Positions 7,594 to 15,757 of a stretch of DNA of 61,653 nucleotides are shown here, piece after piece. The stretch is from an uncultured Verrucomicrobia subdivision 3 bacterium (GTDB taxonomy: Bacteria > Verrucomicrobiota > Verrucomicrobiia > Limisphaerales > UBA11358): NCBI GenBank assembly GCA_903872345.1, contig CAIQKM010000142.1:1-61653 (forward strand), in the 5' to 3' direction. Made by a program: the position numbers and the translations under genes. A model generated the notes under the pieces. That model searched no databases and was not told the origin of the DNA. It saw only the letters and a program-made list of their open reading frames with translations. Numbering within the stretch: position 1 is the first letter of the stretch; each line of letters starts with the position of its first letter.

Positions 7594-7611
7594 GGCGATG
7601 AGCATGAAGGA
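7594..7611. repeat. 18-bp direct repeat, oxidoreductase-side copy
   Basis: Identical to 6782-6799. It lies 8 nt beyond the oxidoreductase stop codon (complement of 7620-7622) and contains an orphan ATG CTC ATC GCC, the first codons of lpxB. This marks the likely pre-insertion start of lpxB. Confidence 0.9.
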
Positions 7612-7619
7612 TTTTGGGG

Positions 7620-8645
7620 TCATTTGCTCTGCTGCACCTGCCGTGTGATTTCAAAGGCCAGTTCGAGGGCGAGCTTGGCGGATTCGCCGGTGACCACGGG
7701 CGTCAGCTTTTCGCGGACGCAGTTCACGAAGCTTTGGAGTTCGAGCTTCAGCGGTTCGTCCTTGGCGATGGGGACCGGCTCGCGGACGATTTTTTTGCCG
7801 GCGAATTCGCTGACGATGGTGGCGTTGCTCCCGGCAAGGGCGAGCAGTTTGGCCAGGGCGGAGCTTTGGTTTTCGCCATCCTTGGCCATGCGGAAGATGA
7901 AACCTTCCTGTGTGCGGTAATCCAGCGAGATGTAGCTGGGGGTGGGGCCGCCGCTGAACACGCGAATCTTGCGCATCCGGTCGGGGCTGACGCGGCTGAC
8001 GGTGAGGTTGGCGACGCAGCCGTTGGCAAAGCGCAGGCGGGCGTTCGCGATGTCCTCGCTCTTGCTCAGCACCGGGATGCCCACGGCATCCACGCTGATG
8101 ACGGGCGATTTCACGAAGGCCAGGACGATATCGAGATCGTGAATCATCAGGTCCAGCACCACGCCGATGTCGGTGGAGCGGGCGGGGTAGGGCGATAGGC
8201 GATGAGTTTCGATGAAACGCGGCTCGGGCGCGGCGCTGACGAGGTAGGTGAAAACCGGATTAAAACGCTCGACGTGGCCCACTTGCAGGACGCAGTTTTT
8301 TTCCGTGGCCAGCGTGACCAATTCGGCGGCCTGGGTGGTGTCGTCCGTCATCGGCTTTTCCACGAGCACATGTTTGCCCTGCGCGAGCAATTGCCGGGCG
8401 ATCTCAAAATGCGTGATGGTGGGGGTGACGATGTTCAGGGCATCGCTGGCGGCGGCGGCCTCGGCGATGGAACTGAAGACGCGCAGTTTATGTTTCTCCG
8501 CAATCTTGCGGGCGGTTTCCGCGTGGGCGTCGTATATGCCGGTGAGTTCCACCTGACCGGCGGCGGCGAGTTCCGCATAGATGCGGGCATGATGTTGACC
8601 GAGCGACCCGGTGCCGAGGACGGCGACTTTGACCTTTGATGCCAT
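7620..8645 (-). CDS. Gfo/Idh/MocA family oxidoreductase (candidate GnnA, lipid A sugar modification)
   Basis: The Rossmann motif VAVLGTGSLGQHHARIY is followed by VTPTITHFEIA, VEKPMTDD (the catalytic-lysine EKP motif) and GHVERFNPVF. These define an NAD(P)-dependent Gfo/Idh/MocA sugar oxidoreductase. Its place directly before lpxB (apart from the inserted toxin-antitoxin pair) matches bacteria in which the family member GnnA oxidises UDP-GlcNAc at C3 for 3-amino lipid A. No GnnB aminotransferase is in the window, so that role is an inference. The ATG at 8645 (MASKVKVAVLG) is preferred over the upstream frame start at 8678. Confidence 0.85.
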   Translation of the reverse strand: MASKVKVAVLGTGSLGQHHARIYAELAAAGQVELTGIYDAHAETARKIAEKHKLRVFSSIAEAAAASDALNIVTPTITHFEIARQLLAQGKHVLVEKPMTDDTTQAAELVTLATEKNCVLQVGHVERFNPVFTYLVSAAPEPRFIETHRLSPYPARSTDIGVVLDLMIHDLDIVLAFVKSPVISVDAVGIPVLSKSEDIANARLRFANGCVANLTVSRVSPDRMRKIRVFSGGPTPSYISLDYRTQEGFIFRMAKDGENQSSALAKLLALAGSNATIVSEFAGKKIVREPVPIAKDEPLKLELQSFVNCVREKLTPVVTGESAKLALELAFEITRQVQQSK

Positions 8646-8776
8646 GGGCCCAGTGTGCCATTTCGCCGAATAATCCAAAAGTCGAAATGATTGTCATCGT
8701 TTGCCCTTGTTTCATCGCGCCGCTATCGGTTTAATGAACCGTCACCATCAACTGTCTGAAAACGTCTTTTGCACAT

Positions 8777-11700
8777 ATGAATTTTTACCATCGCTGTCTG
8801 CCCGGTCTGGCCGGGATTGGTTTGGTTTTGGCGGCCGGCACCGTGCTGGCGGATCCTTTGGACGCGGGCTTTCAGCAGCCGCTGGATTCCGCGCGCCCGG
8901 AAACGTGGTGGCATTGGATGAATGGCAACCTCACCCGCGAAGGTCTGGGCGCCGACTTGCAGGCCATGAAGGACATCGGCCTGGGCGGCGCGACCATCGT
9001 GAATGTGGACTGCGGCATCCCGCGCGGGAATGTGCCGTTTATGAGCCCGGAATGGCGTGGACTCTTCAAATATACGGTTCAGGAAGCCAACCGGTTGGGA
9101 CTGGAACTGTGCATCGAAAACTGCGCGGGCTGGTCCAGCAGCGGCGGTCCATGGAACACCCCGGAAAATGCGATGCAGAAGCTGGTCACGAGCGAGGTGC
9201 ATGTCACAGGCCCCACGGATTACGACGCCACGTTCCCGTCGCCGCCGGTCACGTTGAACACGTACCATGATGTTGCGGTGCTGGCGTTTCTCGATACGGC
9301 GAATGAAACCGTGCGCATGCGGGATTTGTCCCCGGTGGTGTCGCTTAGCACCGGCGAGGATCCGGGCAACCGGTTGACGGACGGCGACGCCGGCACGCAG
9401 GTCAATCTGCCGCTGCCAACGCGTGGCAAACCACAATTCGTGCAACTCGCCTTTCGCGGTCCCTTCGGCGCGCGTTCCATCAAGCTCACGGCGGGGGCCG
9501 GTTTGCCGGACTGCGGCGGGGCGGTGGAGGTTTCGGACGATGGGCAGGCTTTCCGGACCGTTGGCAAGTTTACTTTCGGCCGGAAGGATTCGGCCGGGCG
9601 CCTGATCTCGCTGGGAGCCCAGCCGGTTTTGGCGCGTTACTGGCGGGTGCAATTCAATACGGTCAGCCCCAAGGCCAAGGTGAATCACCTGGCCATCGCG
9701 GACATTGATCTCTCCCCGCAACTGGTGATCAACAATCTGGACGCCAAAAACGGCTTGAACGGCAACGCCGTGCTGTCCTCGCCCGAACCCGATGGTCCGG
9801 CGGCGGGTGCCGTTCTGCCACAGAACACCATCGACCTCACCAGCCAGCTCTCGTCCGATGGCCATCTGCACTGGTCGGTGCCGGCGGGGAAATGGATCAT
9901 CCAGCGTTTCGGATATACTCCCACCGGGGTCATGAATCATCCGGCGCCCAAGGAAGGCGAGGGGCTGGAATGCGACAAGTTCAGCACCGCCGCGCTGGAC
10001 GCGCATTGGGATGGTTTCATGCAGAAGATTCTGGATGACATCGGGCCGCTGGCCGGCAAGACGCTGAACAGTTCGCTCATTGACAGCTACGAGGTCGGCG
10101 GACAGAACTGGTCGAAAGATTTCCGGACCGAATTTCAAAAGCGTCGCGGCTACGATCCGCTGAAATATCTGCCGGCCTTCACGGGGCGGGTGGTGGAAAG
10201 CCCGGCGGTATCCGAGCGGTTTCTGTGGGATGTCCGTCGCACCATTGCCGATTTGTTTGCGGATAATTACTACGGCCATTTTGCGGAGCTGTGCCGTCAG
10301 CATGGTTTGATGAACGCGGTGGAACCGTACACCGGGCCGTTTGAGTCGCTGCAAAGCGGACGCACCGCCGACGTTGTCATGGGCGAATTTTGGAGCGGCA
10401 GCCAGGGGCATCCCTCGGTAAAGCTGGCGGCGTCCATCGCGCATATTTACGGGAAGAACATTGTGGGTGCGGAATCCTTCACCGCCGCCCCGGACCAGGG
10501 GAAGTGGCAGAACGATCCCTATGCGCTGAAGACGCTGGGCGACCTGATGTTTTGCCGGGGCTTGAACCGCTGCGTGTTTCACCGTTACGCCAGCCAGCCG
10601 TGGACCAACCGGTGGCCGGGCATGACGATGGGCCAATGGGGTTTTCACTTTGAACGCACGGAAACGTGGTGGGATCAGGGCAAGGGCTGGATTGATTACC
10701 TCACGCACTGCCAGTATCTGCTCCAGCAGGGATACGCCGTGGCGGATGCCGCCTATTATACCGGCGAAAGCGCGCCGGTGGAAATGCGCGTCGGCAATCC
10801 CGCCTTGCCGGCGGGTTACGACTACGATGCCATCAATGCCGATGTGCTGGAACATCGCGTGACGGTACAGAACGGCCGGCTGACTTTGCCGAATGGCATC
10901 AGCTACGCAGTGTTGGTTCTGCCGCCGGATGACTCAGACATGAGCCCGGCGGTGGTGCAACGGTTGGATGAATTGGTGCGCGCGGGGGCCACGATTGTGG
11001 GGGCGCGACCACAACATGCGCCTGGTCTGACGGACTATCCGCAATGCGATGCCACGGTGCAGAAGGTCGCCGATGGCCTGTGGGGCAAATGCGACGGCGA
11101 TACTGTCTTGGAAAATGCCGCCGGTCAGGGCCGCGTCATCTGGGGCAAACCGCTGAAGGATGTGTTCGCCGAACTGGCGTTGAAACCCGACTTTGAGTCT
11201 CAAGGCATTTCCGCGCCGGCCCGGCTGGCTTATGTGCATCGCGTGGCCGGCGCGGCGGACATCTATTTTGTGTCCAACCAGCAGCGGCAGTTTGCGGCGG
11301 CGGACTGCACCTTCCGTGTCACCGGCAAGATTCCCGAACTGTGGCATCCCGATACCGGCGTGATGGAACCGGCCCCGGTCTGGAGCGACCGCGATGGTCG
11401 CACGACGGTGCGGCTGGACTTGGATCCGGCTGGCTCGGTGTTCGTGGTGTTCCGTCAGGCGGCTACGGGGGCGGACCATGTCGTCAAGGCTGCCAGCAGC
11501 GGGGAGTCCGGCGGTGCCGCCGTTTCCAAACTCGTGATTCAACACGCGGTGTATGCCTCCATTGACCATGCGGGGGAAATGGATGTGACCCCTCTGCTGG
11601 CCGAGCTCGCCCGCTCCGGGCAGGTGCAATTGGCGGTGGACAATAGCGCGTTCGACCGCGATCCGGCGGTGAATCATTACAAGGAATTGCGCGTGACTTA

Positions 11701-12478
11701 TACCCTCGATGGCAAAGCCGGTCAGGTGACCGTGCCGGAAGGCGGCACACTTACGCTGCCCGCCGAAGCCACCGTTGGTCAGGCACCCGCGTGGAAACCC
11801 GTGGTTGGCGCCGATGGCGCGCCGGCCGTGAAACTTTGGAGCAATGAACAGATTGAATTGCACAGTGCCGCCGGCAAAGTCTGGCAGGCCAAAGCCACGG
11901 ACCTGCCCGCGCCCGCGAGTGTGAGCGGCGCCTGGGACCTGAGCTTCCCGCCGAACTGGGGCGCGCCCGCGTCCGTGACTTTGGACAAACTCATTTCCTG
12001 GACCGATCATCCGGACAGCGGCGTGCGCTATTTTTCCGGCACCGCCACGTATGAAAAGGACATCGAGATTTCCGCCGACCGTCTGCTTGCCGGGCGGGAA
12101 CTCTGGTTGGACCTCGGCGCGGTGAAAAACTTCGCCACCGTCTCGCTGAACGGACAAAACCTGGGCGTGCTCTGGAAACCGCCGTTCCGGGTGAACATCA
12201 CCGCCGCTGCCAAACCGGGTCAGAACCGGTTGCAAGTGAAAGTCACCAACCTCTGGCCCAACCGCTTAATCGGCGATGAACAGCTTCCGCCCGACCGCGA
12301 ATGGAATGGCAAAGAGCTCAAAGCCTGGCCGCAATGGCTGCTGGACGGCAAGCCCAGCCCCACCGGCCGTTTCACCTTCACCACCTGGCATCATTGGACC
12401 AAAGATTCCCCGCTGCTGGAATCCGGTTTGCTCGGCCCGGTGACGTTGCGGACGGCGGAAACGATACCGGTGCAATAG
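8777..12478 (+). CDS. Secreted GH106-like alpha-L-rhamnosidase
   Basis: 1233 residues with a signal peptide (about 1-25, LAGIGLVLAAGTVLA, cleavage near ADP). The body starts PETWWHWMNGNLTREGLGADLQAM and continues GGATIVNVDCGIPRG and ELCIENCAGWSSSGGPW, characteristic of the Glyco_hydro_106 family. Later come IDSYEVGGQNW and GAESFTAAP, where the acidic catalytic residues probably lie. The C-terminus (about 1090-1210) is a jelly-roll carbohydrate-binding domain with ELWLDLGAVKNFATVSLNGQNLGVLWKPPF. GH106 enzymes release rhamnose from plant pectin (RG-I/RG-II) and related glycans. It is transcribed divergently from the oxidoreductase. A GH28 polygalacturonase lies about 1.8 kb downstream. Confidence 0.88.
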   Translation: MNFYHRCLPGLAGIGLVLAAGTVLADPLDAGFQQPLDSARPETWWHWMNGNLTREGLGADLQAMKDIGLGGATIVNVDCGIPRGNVPFMSPEWRGLFKYTVQEANRLGLELCIENCAGWSSSGGPWNTPENAMQKLVTSEVHVTGPTDYDATFPSPPVTLNTYHDVAVLAFLDTANETVRMRDLSPVVSLSTGEDPGNRLTDGDAGTQVNLPLPTRGKPQFVQLAFRGPFGARSIKLTAGAGLPDCGGAVEVSDDGQAFRTVGKFTFGRKDSAGRLISLGAQPVLARYWRVQFNTVSPKAKVNHLAIADIDLSPQLVINNLDAKNGLNGNAVLSSPEPDGPAAGAVLPQNTIDLTSQLSSDGHLHWSVPAGKWIIQRFGYTPTGVMNHPAPKEGEGLECDKFSTAALDAHWDGFMQKILDDIGPLAGKTLNSSLIDSYEVGGQNWSKDFRTEFQKRRGYDPLKYLPAFTGRVVESPAVSERFLWDVRRTIADLFADNYYGHFAELCRQHGLMNAVEPYTGPFESLQSGRTADVVMGEFWSGSQGHPSVKLAASIAHIYGKNIVGAESFTAAPDQGKWQNDPYALKTLGDLMFCRGLNRCVFHRYASQPWTNRWPGMTMGQWGFHFERTETWWDQGKGWIDYLTHCQYLLQQGYAVADAAYYTGESAPVEMRVGNPALPAGYDYDAINADVLEHRVTVQNGRLTLPNGISYAVLVLPPDDSDMSPAVVQRLDELVRAGATIVGARPQHAPGLTDYPQCDATVQKVADGLWGKCDGDTVLENAAGQGRVIWGKPLKDVFAELALKPDFESQGISAPARLAYVHRVAGAADIYFVSNQQRQFAAADCTFRVTGKIPELWHPDTGVMEPAPVWSDRDGRTTVRLDLDPAGSVFVVFRQAATGADHVVKAASSGESGGAAVSKLVIQHAVYASIDHAGEMDVTPLLAELARSGQVQLAVDNSAFDRDPAVNHYKELRVTYTLDGKAGQVTVPEGGTLTLPAEATVGQAPAWKPVVGADGAPAVKLWSNEQIELHSAAGKVWQAKATDLPAPASVSGAWDLSFPPNWGAPASVTLDKLISWTDHPDSGVRYFSGTATYEKDIEISADRLLAGRELWLDLGAVKNFATVSLNGQNLGVLWKPPFRVNITAAAKPGQNRLQVKVTNLWPNRLIGDEQLPPDREWNGKELKAWPQWLLDGKPSPTGRFTFTTWHHWTKDSPLLESGLLGPVTLRTAETIPVQ

Positions 12479-12901
12479 GCGGTGGCCAATTTGCGTCGGT
12501 TGGCGATGAGCGAATCATCCGGTGGCAGGCCGGACGCTACATTTAGATGGGGCAGGGGCACCTCCGCCCTGCCAATTTGTTGAATTGGTGTGCGGGGTTT
12601 TGGTGGTGGTTTTCGGTTACATTATGCGGTTGGTTTGATTCTGGATTTACCTTGATTTATCTGGATTTGCTGGGGTTTTGAAGCATAGATCAAGGTTGAG
12701 GGTAATGGTTATGTAGGTTCGCCATTCACTGAGATGGAGTGGATGGTACATATAAAAAGTGGGACGCTCGCCCTCACCCCGGCCCTCTCCCCCGAGGAGA
12801 GGGGGAATAGGTTCCAGCGTTTAGGGTTGGCCAAGCGGGTGGATGGTTCACGCGTCTTGAAATATGGGAAGATGGTCATATGGATGGATGGTGGCTGTAG
12901 T
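12479..12901. repeat. 423-bp intergenic region with a CCCTCTCCCCC hairpin repeat
   Basis: No convincing gene. At 12774-12806 it holds ACCCCGGCCCTCTCCCCCGA followed by the inverse GGAGAGGGGG, a dispersed hairpin repeat with relatives at 15705-15757 and 36890-36955. The remainder is AT-richer, with short tandem GGATTT/GGTTTT words and no recognised signal. Confidence 0.6.
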
Positions 12902-13648
12902 TTATATAGGTTCGCCTTCGTCATTGGGGTCGGGTTTTAGGCCTTTTTTCTTGCGGTCTTTTTCTTCGGCGGCCAGGGCGGCGAAGGTTTCGGGGTAGAA
13001 TTCTTCGGTGAAGAATTCGTCTTCCTCTTCCTCCTCGGATTCCGGCTTTTCTTTGGCGGCTTTGTTGGATTTGGCTTGGCCGTCCTTGGTCTGGGTGGCT
13101 TTGCTCTTCTTTTTATACTTGGGGTCGCGGATGGGCGGGTCGGGCGGGATGTTGGGTTCGGCGAGGGCCCATTCGCGTTCTTCCTTGGATTCTTTGCATT
13201 TCACTTCGCGTTCGTGGAGTTCGGTGCGGCGTTGATGCATGACTTGTTTGTTGAGGCGATGGAGGGCGTCCATTTGCCGCCAGATGTCTTTGGGGGGCGG
13301 GCCGTCCATGGGGACGCGTGATAATAGCGCGGCGTAACGGGCCATGATGGTTTTGGCCATGTGGCTGGCGAAGGAGCCGGCGGTGGCGATGCTGGCGAAG
13401 ATGTCACGGGTGTTGAGTTCGATTTCGGTTTTGGCGAGCCAGTCGAGGTAGCCGCCCTGGTTCCAGTTGGAGAGGTTTTGGGGGCTGATGGGTTCGCCAC
13501 CGAAGCATTCCTGCATGATGCCTTGGACGACGGGGAGTTCGTTCAGCCAGTAGAGGATCTGGACGCCATGTTCGCCGTTGTAGAGTTTTTCGTTGATTTG
13601 GTCCCGGATATTTTGCGGGAGACGGGCGATTTTGCCGATGCGGCTCAT
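12902..13648 (-). CDS. Conserved-looking protein of unknown function with charged C-terminus
   Basis: 248 residues. The N-terminal part (1-75) begins RIGKIARLPQNIRDQINEKL and includes LYWLNELPVVQ, FGGEPISPQNLSNWNQGGYLDWL. This resembles small DNA-binding helix-turn-helix modules such as phage Mu gp27/DUF3486 in spacing and its closing NLSNWNQGGY. The middle is helical, and the last 90 residues are lysine/glutamate-rich low complexity. DNA binding is an inference; no enzyme motif is seen. It stands alone between repeat-rich regions. Confidence 0.65.
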   Translation of the reverse strand: MSRIGKIARLPQNIRDQINEKLYNGEHGVQILYWLNELPVVQGIMQECFGGEPISPQNLSNWNQGGYLDWLAKTEIELNTRDIFASIATAGSFASHMAKTIMARYAALLSRVPMDGPPPKDIWRQMDALHRLNKQVMHQRRTELHEREVKCKESKEEREWALAEPNIPPDPPIRDPKYKKKSKATQTKDGQAKSNKAAKEKPESEEEEEDEFFTEEFYPETFAALAAEEKDRKKKGLKPDPNDEGEPI

Positions 13649-13728
13649 AGGTTAAGCGAGGGTGGAGGGTTGAGGGTGGCGATTATCGGATCCGGGTTTC
13701 GGATTTCGGATTTCGGGTGCGGAGGCGT

Positions 13729-13811
13729 GTGGAGTGCGCAGGCAGGACTGCGCTTGGGGACTGGGAGACATGTCTCCCAGTTCAAAGCGGCGACATGTCG
13801 CCGCACTCCAC
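13729..13811. repeat. Double-palindrome GACATGTC element with 10-bp terminal inverted repeats
   Basis: Terminal arms GTGGAGTGCG (13729-13738) and CGCACTCCAC (13802-13811) are exact inverses. Inside are two perfect palindromes, CTGGGAGACATGTCTCCCAG (13761-13780) and CGGCGACATGTCGCCG (13788-13803), joined by TTCAAAG. Both have the core GACATGTC. A second copy of the palindrome pair lies at 41482-41523. The rest of the 626-bp interval 13649-14274 has no gene that could be supported. Confidence 0.85.
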
Positions 13812-14170
13812 ATGGGGGACGGGCGCCGGTGGTGGTGGCGGAGCGCGGTTCGGTGAACGGCAGCAGGGGAGGCTGGCCGGCGGGCGGGGTTAGTTGTACG
13901 CGGGCACGGTCTGGTAGTTGGACATTGCTGCGGGTCACAGACCCGCGCTCCGATAGTTGACGGTGGTTGGTTCATGGGTTTTTGGCTGATTATGGCAGGT
14001 GTCCGGAAAAAATAATACGCGCCCGCAGCGCACTCGGGTGGGAGGGCCGTGGTTATTGGGGAAAAGCGGGGTCGGAAATTGGAAATTTACTAAAATCAGG
14101 AAAACTGATTTAAGCAAACCCGCATAAACATTGCGTGGAAACGGGGTCGGGCGGAAAAGGCGTGGGAAAT

Positions 14171-14190
14171 TTTCCCCAATCGGGGAAAAA
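14171..14190. terminator. Possible terminator hairpin downstream of the GH28 gene
   Basis: TTTTCCCCAATCGGGGAAAA forms an 8-bp stem with a 4-nt loop and is flanked by A/T. It lies 85 bp beyond the GH28 stop on the minus strand. The U-tract is short on either strand, so activity is uncertain. Confidence 0.4.
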
Positions 14191-14274
14191 GCCAATGTTT
14201 TAACGATAAAGACGCATTACGAGCGTGACGCTGGATTCATTTATTTTTAACCGCAGATGCCCAATTCAATGACC

Positions 14275-15588
14275 TCAATGAGGCGGGGTTTCCATCTGGG
14301 CGTGAGTGGTGTCAAAGGGGGGCACGCCTTCCGGGGTGGTGATGTGGGAATCGATCACGCGGACGCCCTGCGCGAAGAAGAGGCCGAAGGGTTTGTCGGC
14401 GGTGATGTTGACGTTTTGCAGCAGCACATTGGTGACGCAGGCTTCGGGCAGGCCGAAGATCAGGCCGGCGCGGTGGCCGGATGATACGGTGGCGGTGATG
14501 TTGCTGAAGGTGAGGTTCGCGTAAAACGGGGTCAGGCTGGTCACTTCTTTGGCGGGGAAATGGGCGGCATCCTTGCCGGTGAGGTCGTTCATGTTTTTGA
14601 ACGGCTTGGTTTTTTCGTGGTAGGAACCGTAGATCAGAATCGGCGTGCCGACGTTGGTCATGCGGAGGTTGCGGTAGGTGAGGTCGTGGACAAAGCCGCC
14701 GCGATCGCGGTCGGATTTGATGCGGATGCCGGTTTCGGTGTTGTTGAAGGTGCAATCAACGACGGTGAGGTTGGAGACCCAGCCCTGGGTGTAGCTGCCG
14801 ATGGAGAGGCCATGGCCGGTGCCATAGGTGCAATTGGTGATGAGGACATTCGAGGTGTGGCCGCCGCAGGTGAAGTCGTCATCGCCCACGCTGATGTTGC
14901 AATCCTGGACGAGGATGTTGTTGCCGCTGACGTCGCAGGCGTCGGTATTGTGGCTGGGGGTGACGGGATCGGTGGAGGAGGGGGCATGGATGGTCACGCC
15001 GCGAACGGTGACATTGTCCGACCGGATGCCGATATGAAACATGGGAGAATTGCAGAGGGTGATTTTTTCAATGAGCACGCGGTCGCATCCGCCAAAGTGA
15101 ATCATGCGCGGGCGTTTGGCGTTGGCGTCGGTTTTGGCGTAGGGCCACCAGTCGGCGCCCTGGCCGTCGATGGTGCCGCTGCCGCTGATGGCGATATCAT
15201 GGAGCTTTTCACCGCTGATAAAGGTCGCCGGATCTTTGAGTCCGCCGGGGTATTGTTTGAGGGGCAGCATTCGCAGCGTGGCGCCGGAGTCCACGCGGAA
15301 GTTGATTTGACTGGCCAGTTGCAGGGGGCCGCACAAATAAATTCCCGCCGGGAGTTCCACGATGCCGCCGCCGGCCGCACTGGCGGCATTGATGGCGCTT
15401 TGGATGGCCTTGGTTTCGGTCGCGACGCCGTCGCCGATGGTGCCGTAGTTTATGACGTTGAAAATCCGGTTGGGAATGACGGGCGGGGCGGGATTGACGC
15501 CGGCATGAGCGGTGGCAACGAAGGTCGGGCTGCCGAGCAGCAGGCCAGCGGCGGCGGCAATACCAAGACAGGGCAGAGTGCGTTTCAT
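14275..15588 (-). CDS. Secreted polygalacturonase-like GH28 glycoside hydrolase
   Basis: 437 residues from the ATG at 15588 (MKRTLPCLGIAAAAGLLLG), a clear signal peptide; the frame is open further upstream but the longer N-terminus is not signal-like. A Pectate_lyase_3 entry (NYGTIGDGVATETKAIQSAI) leads into the right-handed beta-helix. GH28 catalytic motifs appear in order: NTDACDVSG, GDDDFTCGG, GHGLSIGS and RIKSDRDRGG, giving the three aspartates, the histidine and the RxK. Likely cleaves galacturonan or related pectin outside the cytoplasm. It complements the GH106 enzyme nearby. Confidence 0.92.
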   Translation of the reverse strand: MKRTLPCLGIAAAAGLLLGSPTFVATAHAGVNPAPPVIPNRIFNVINYGTIGDGVATETKAIQSAINAASAAGGGIVELPAGIYLCGPLQLASQINFRVDSGATLRMLPLKQYPGGLKDPATFISGEKLHDIAISGSGTIDGQGADWWPYAKTDANAKRPRMIHFGGCDRVLIEKITLCNSPMFHIGIRSDNVTVRGVTIHAPSSTDPVTPSHNTDACDVSGNNILVQDCNISVGDDDFTCGGHTSNVLITNCTYGTGHGLSIGSYTQGWVSNLTVVDCTFNNTETGIRIKSDRDRGGFVHDLTYRNLRMTNVGTPILIYGSYHEKTKPFKNMNDLTGKDAAHFPAKEVTSLTPFYANLTFSNITATVSSGHRAGLIFGLPEACVTNVLLQNVNITADKPFGLFFAQGVRVIDSHITTPEGVPPFDTTHAQMETPPH

Positions 15589-15699
15589 AACAGTTTTTAA
15601 TGGAGATGCGCCAAGGGTAACAGAAGGGGTTGCGGACGGCCAGTCTTTGCAGGCGGCCACCAGGTGGGGCCGGGTGAGAACGGGGAGCATCCTGTCACT

Positions 15700-15757
15700 G
15701 CCCCGAGGCCAAATAGCTGAGCGCCATCTTACCCTCTCCTCGTTGGGCGAGAAGAAG
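15700..15757. repeat. AATAGCTGAGCGCCA / CCCTCTCC repeat overlapping the ribD 3' end
   Basis: AAATAGCTGAGCGCCATCTT followed by ACCCTCTCCTCG and an inverse arm GAGAAGAAGGGG. The same start, TGAATAGCTGAGCGCCACCT, occurs at 36890-36910, followed by the same pyrimidine-rich hairpin. The element supplies the stop codon and last codons of ribD. Confidence 0.7.

Noticed and set aside
8723..10855. 710-codon open frame on the minus strand opposite the GH106 gene
   Set aside because: Composition is that of an antisense shadow in GC-rich DNA (Arg/His/Ala-rich, no domain), and the opposite frame has a signal peptide and clear GH106 motifs.
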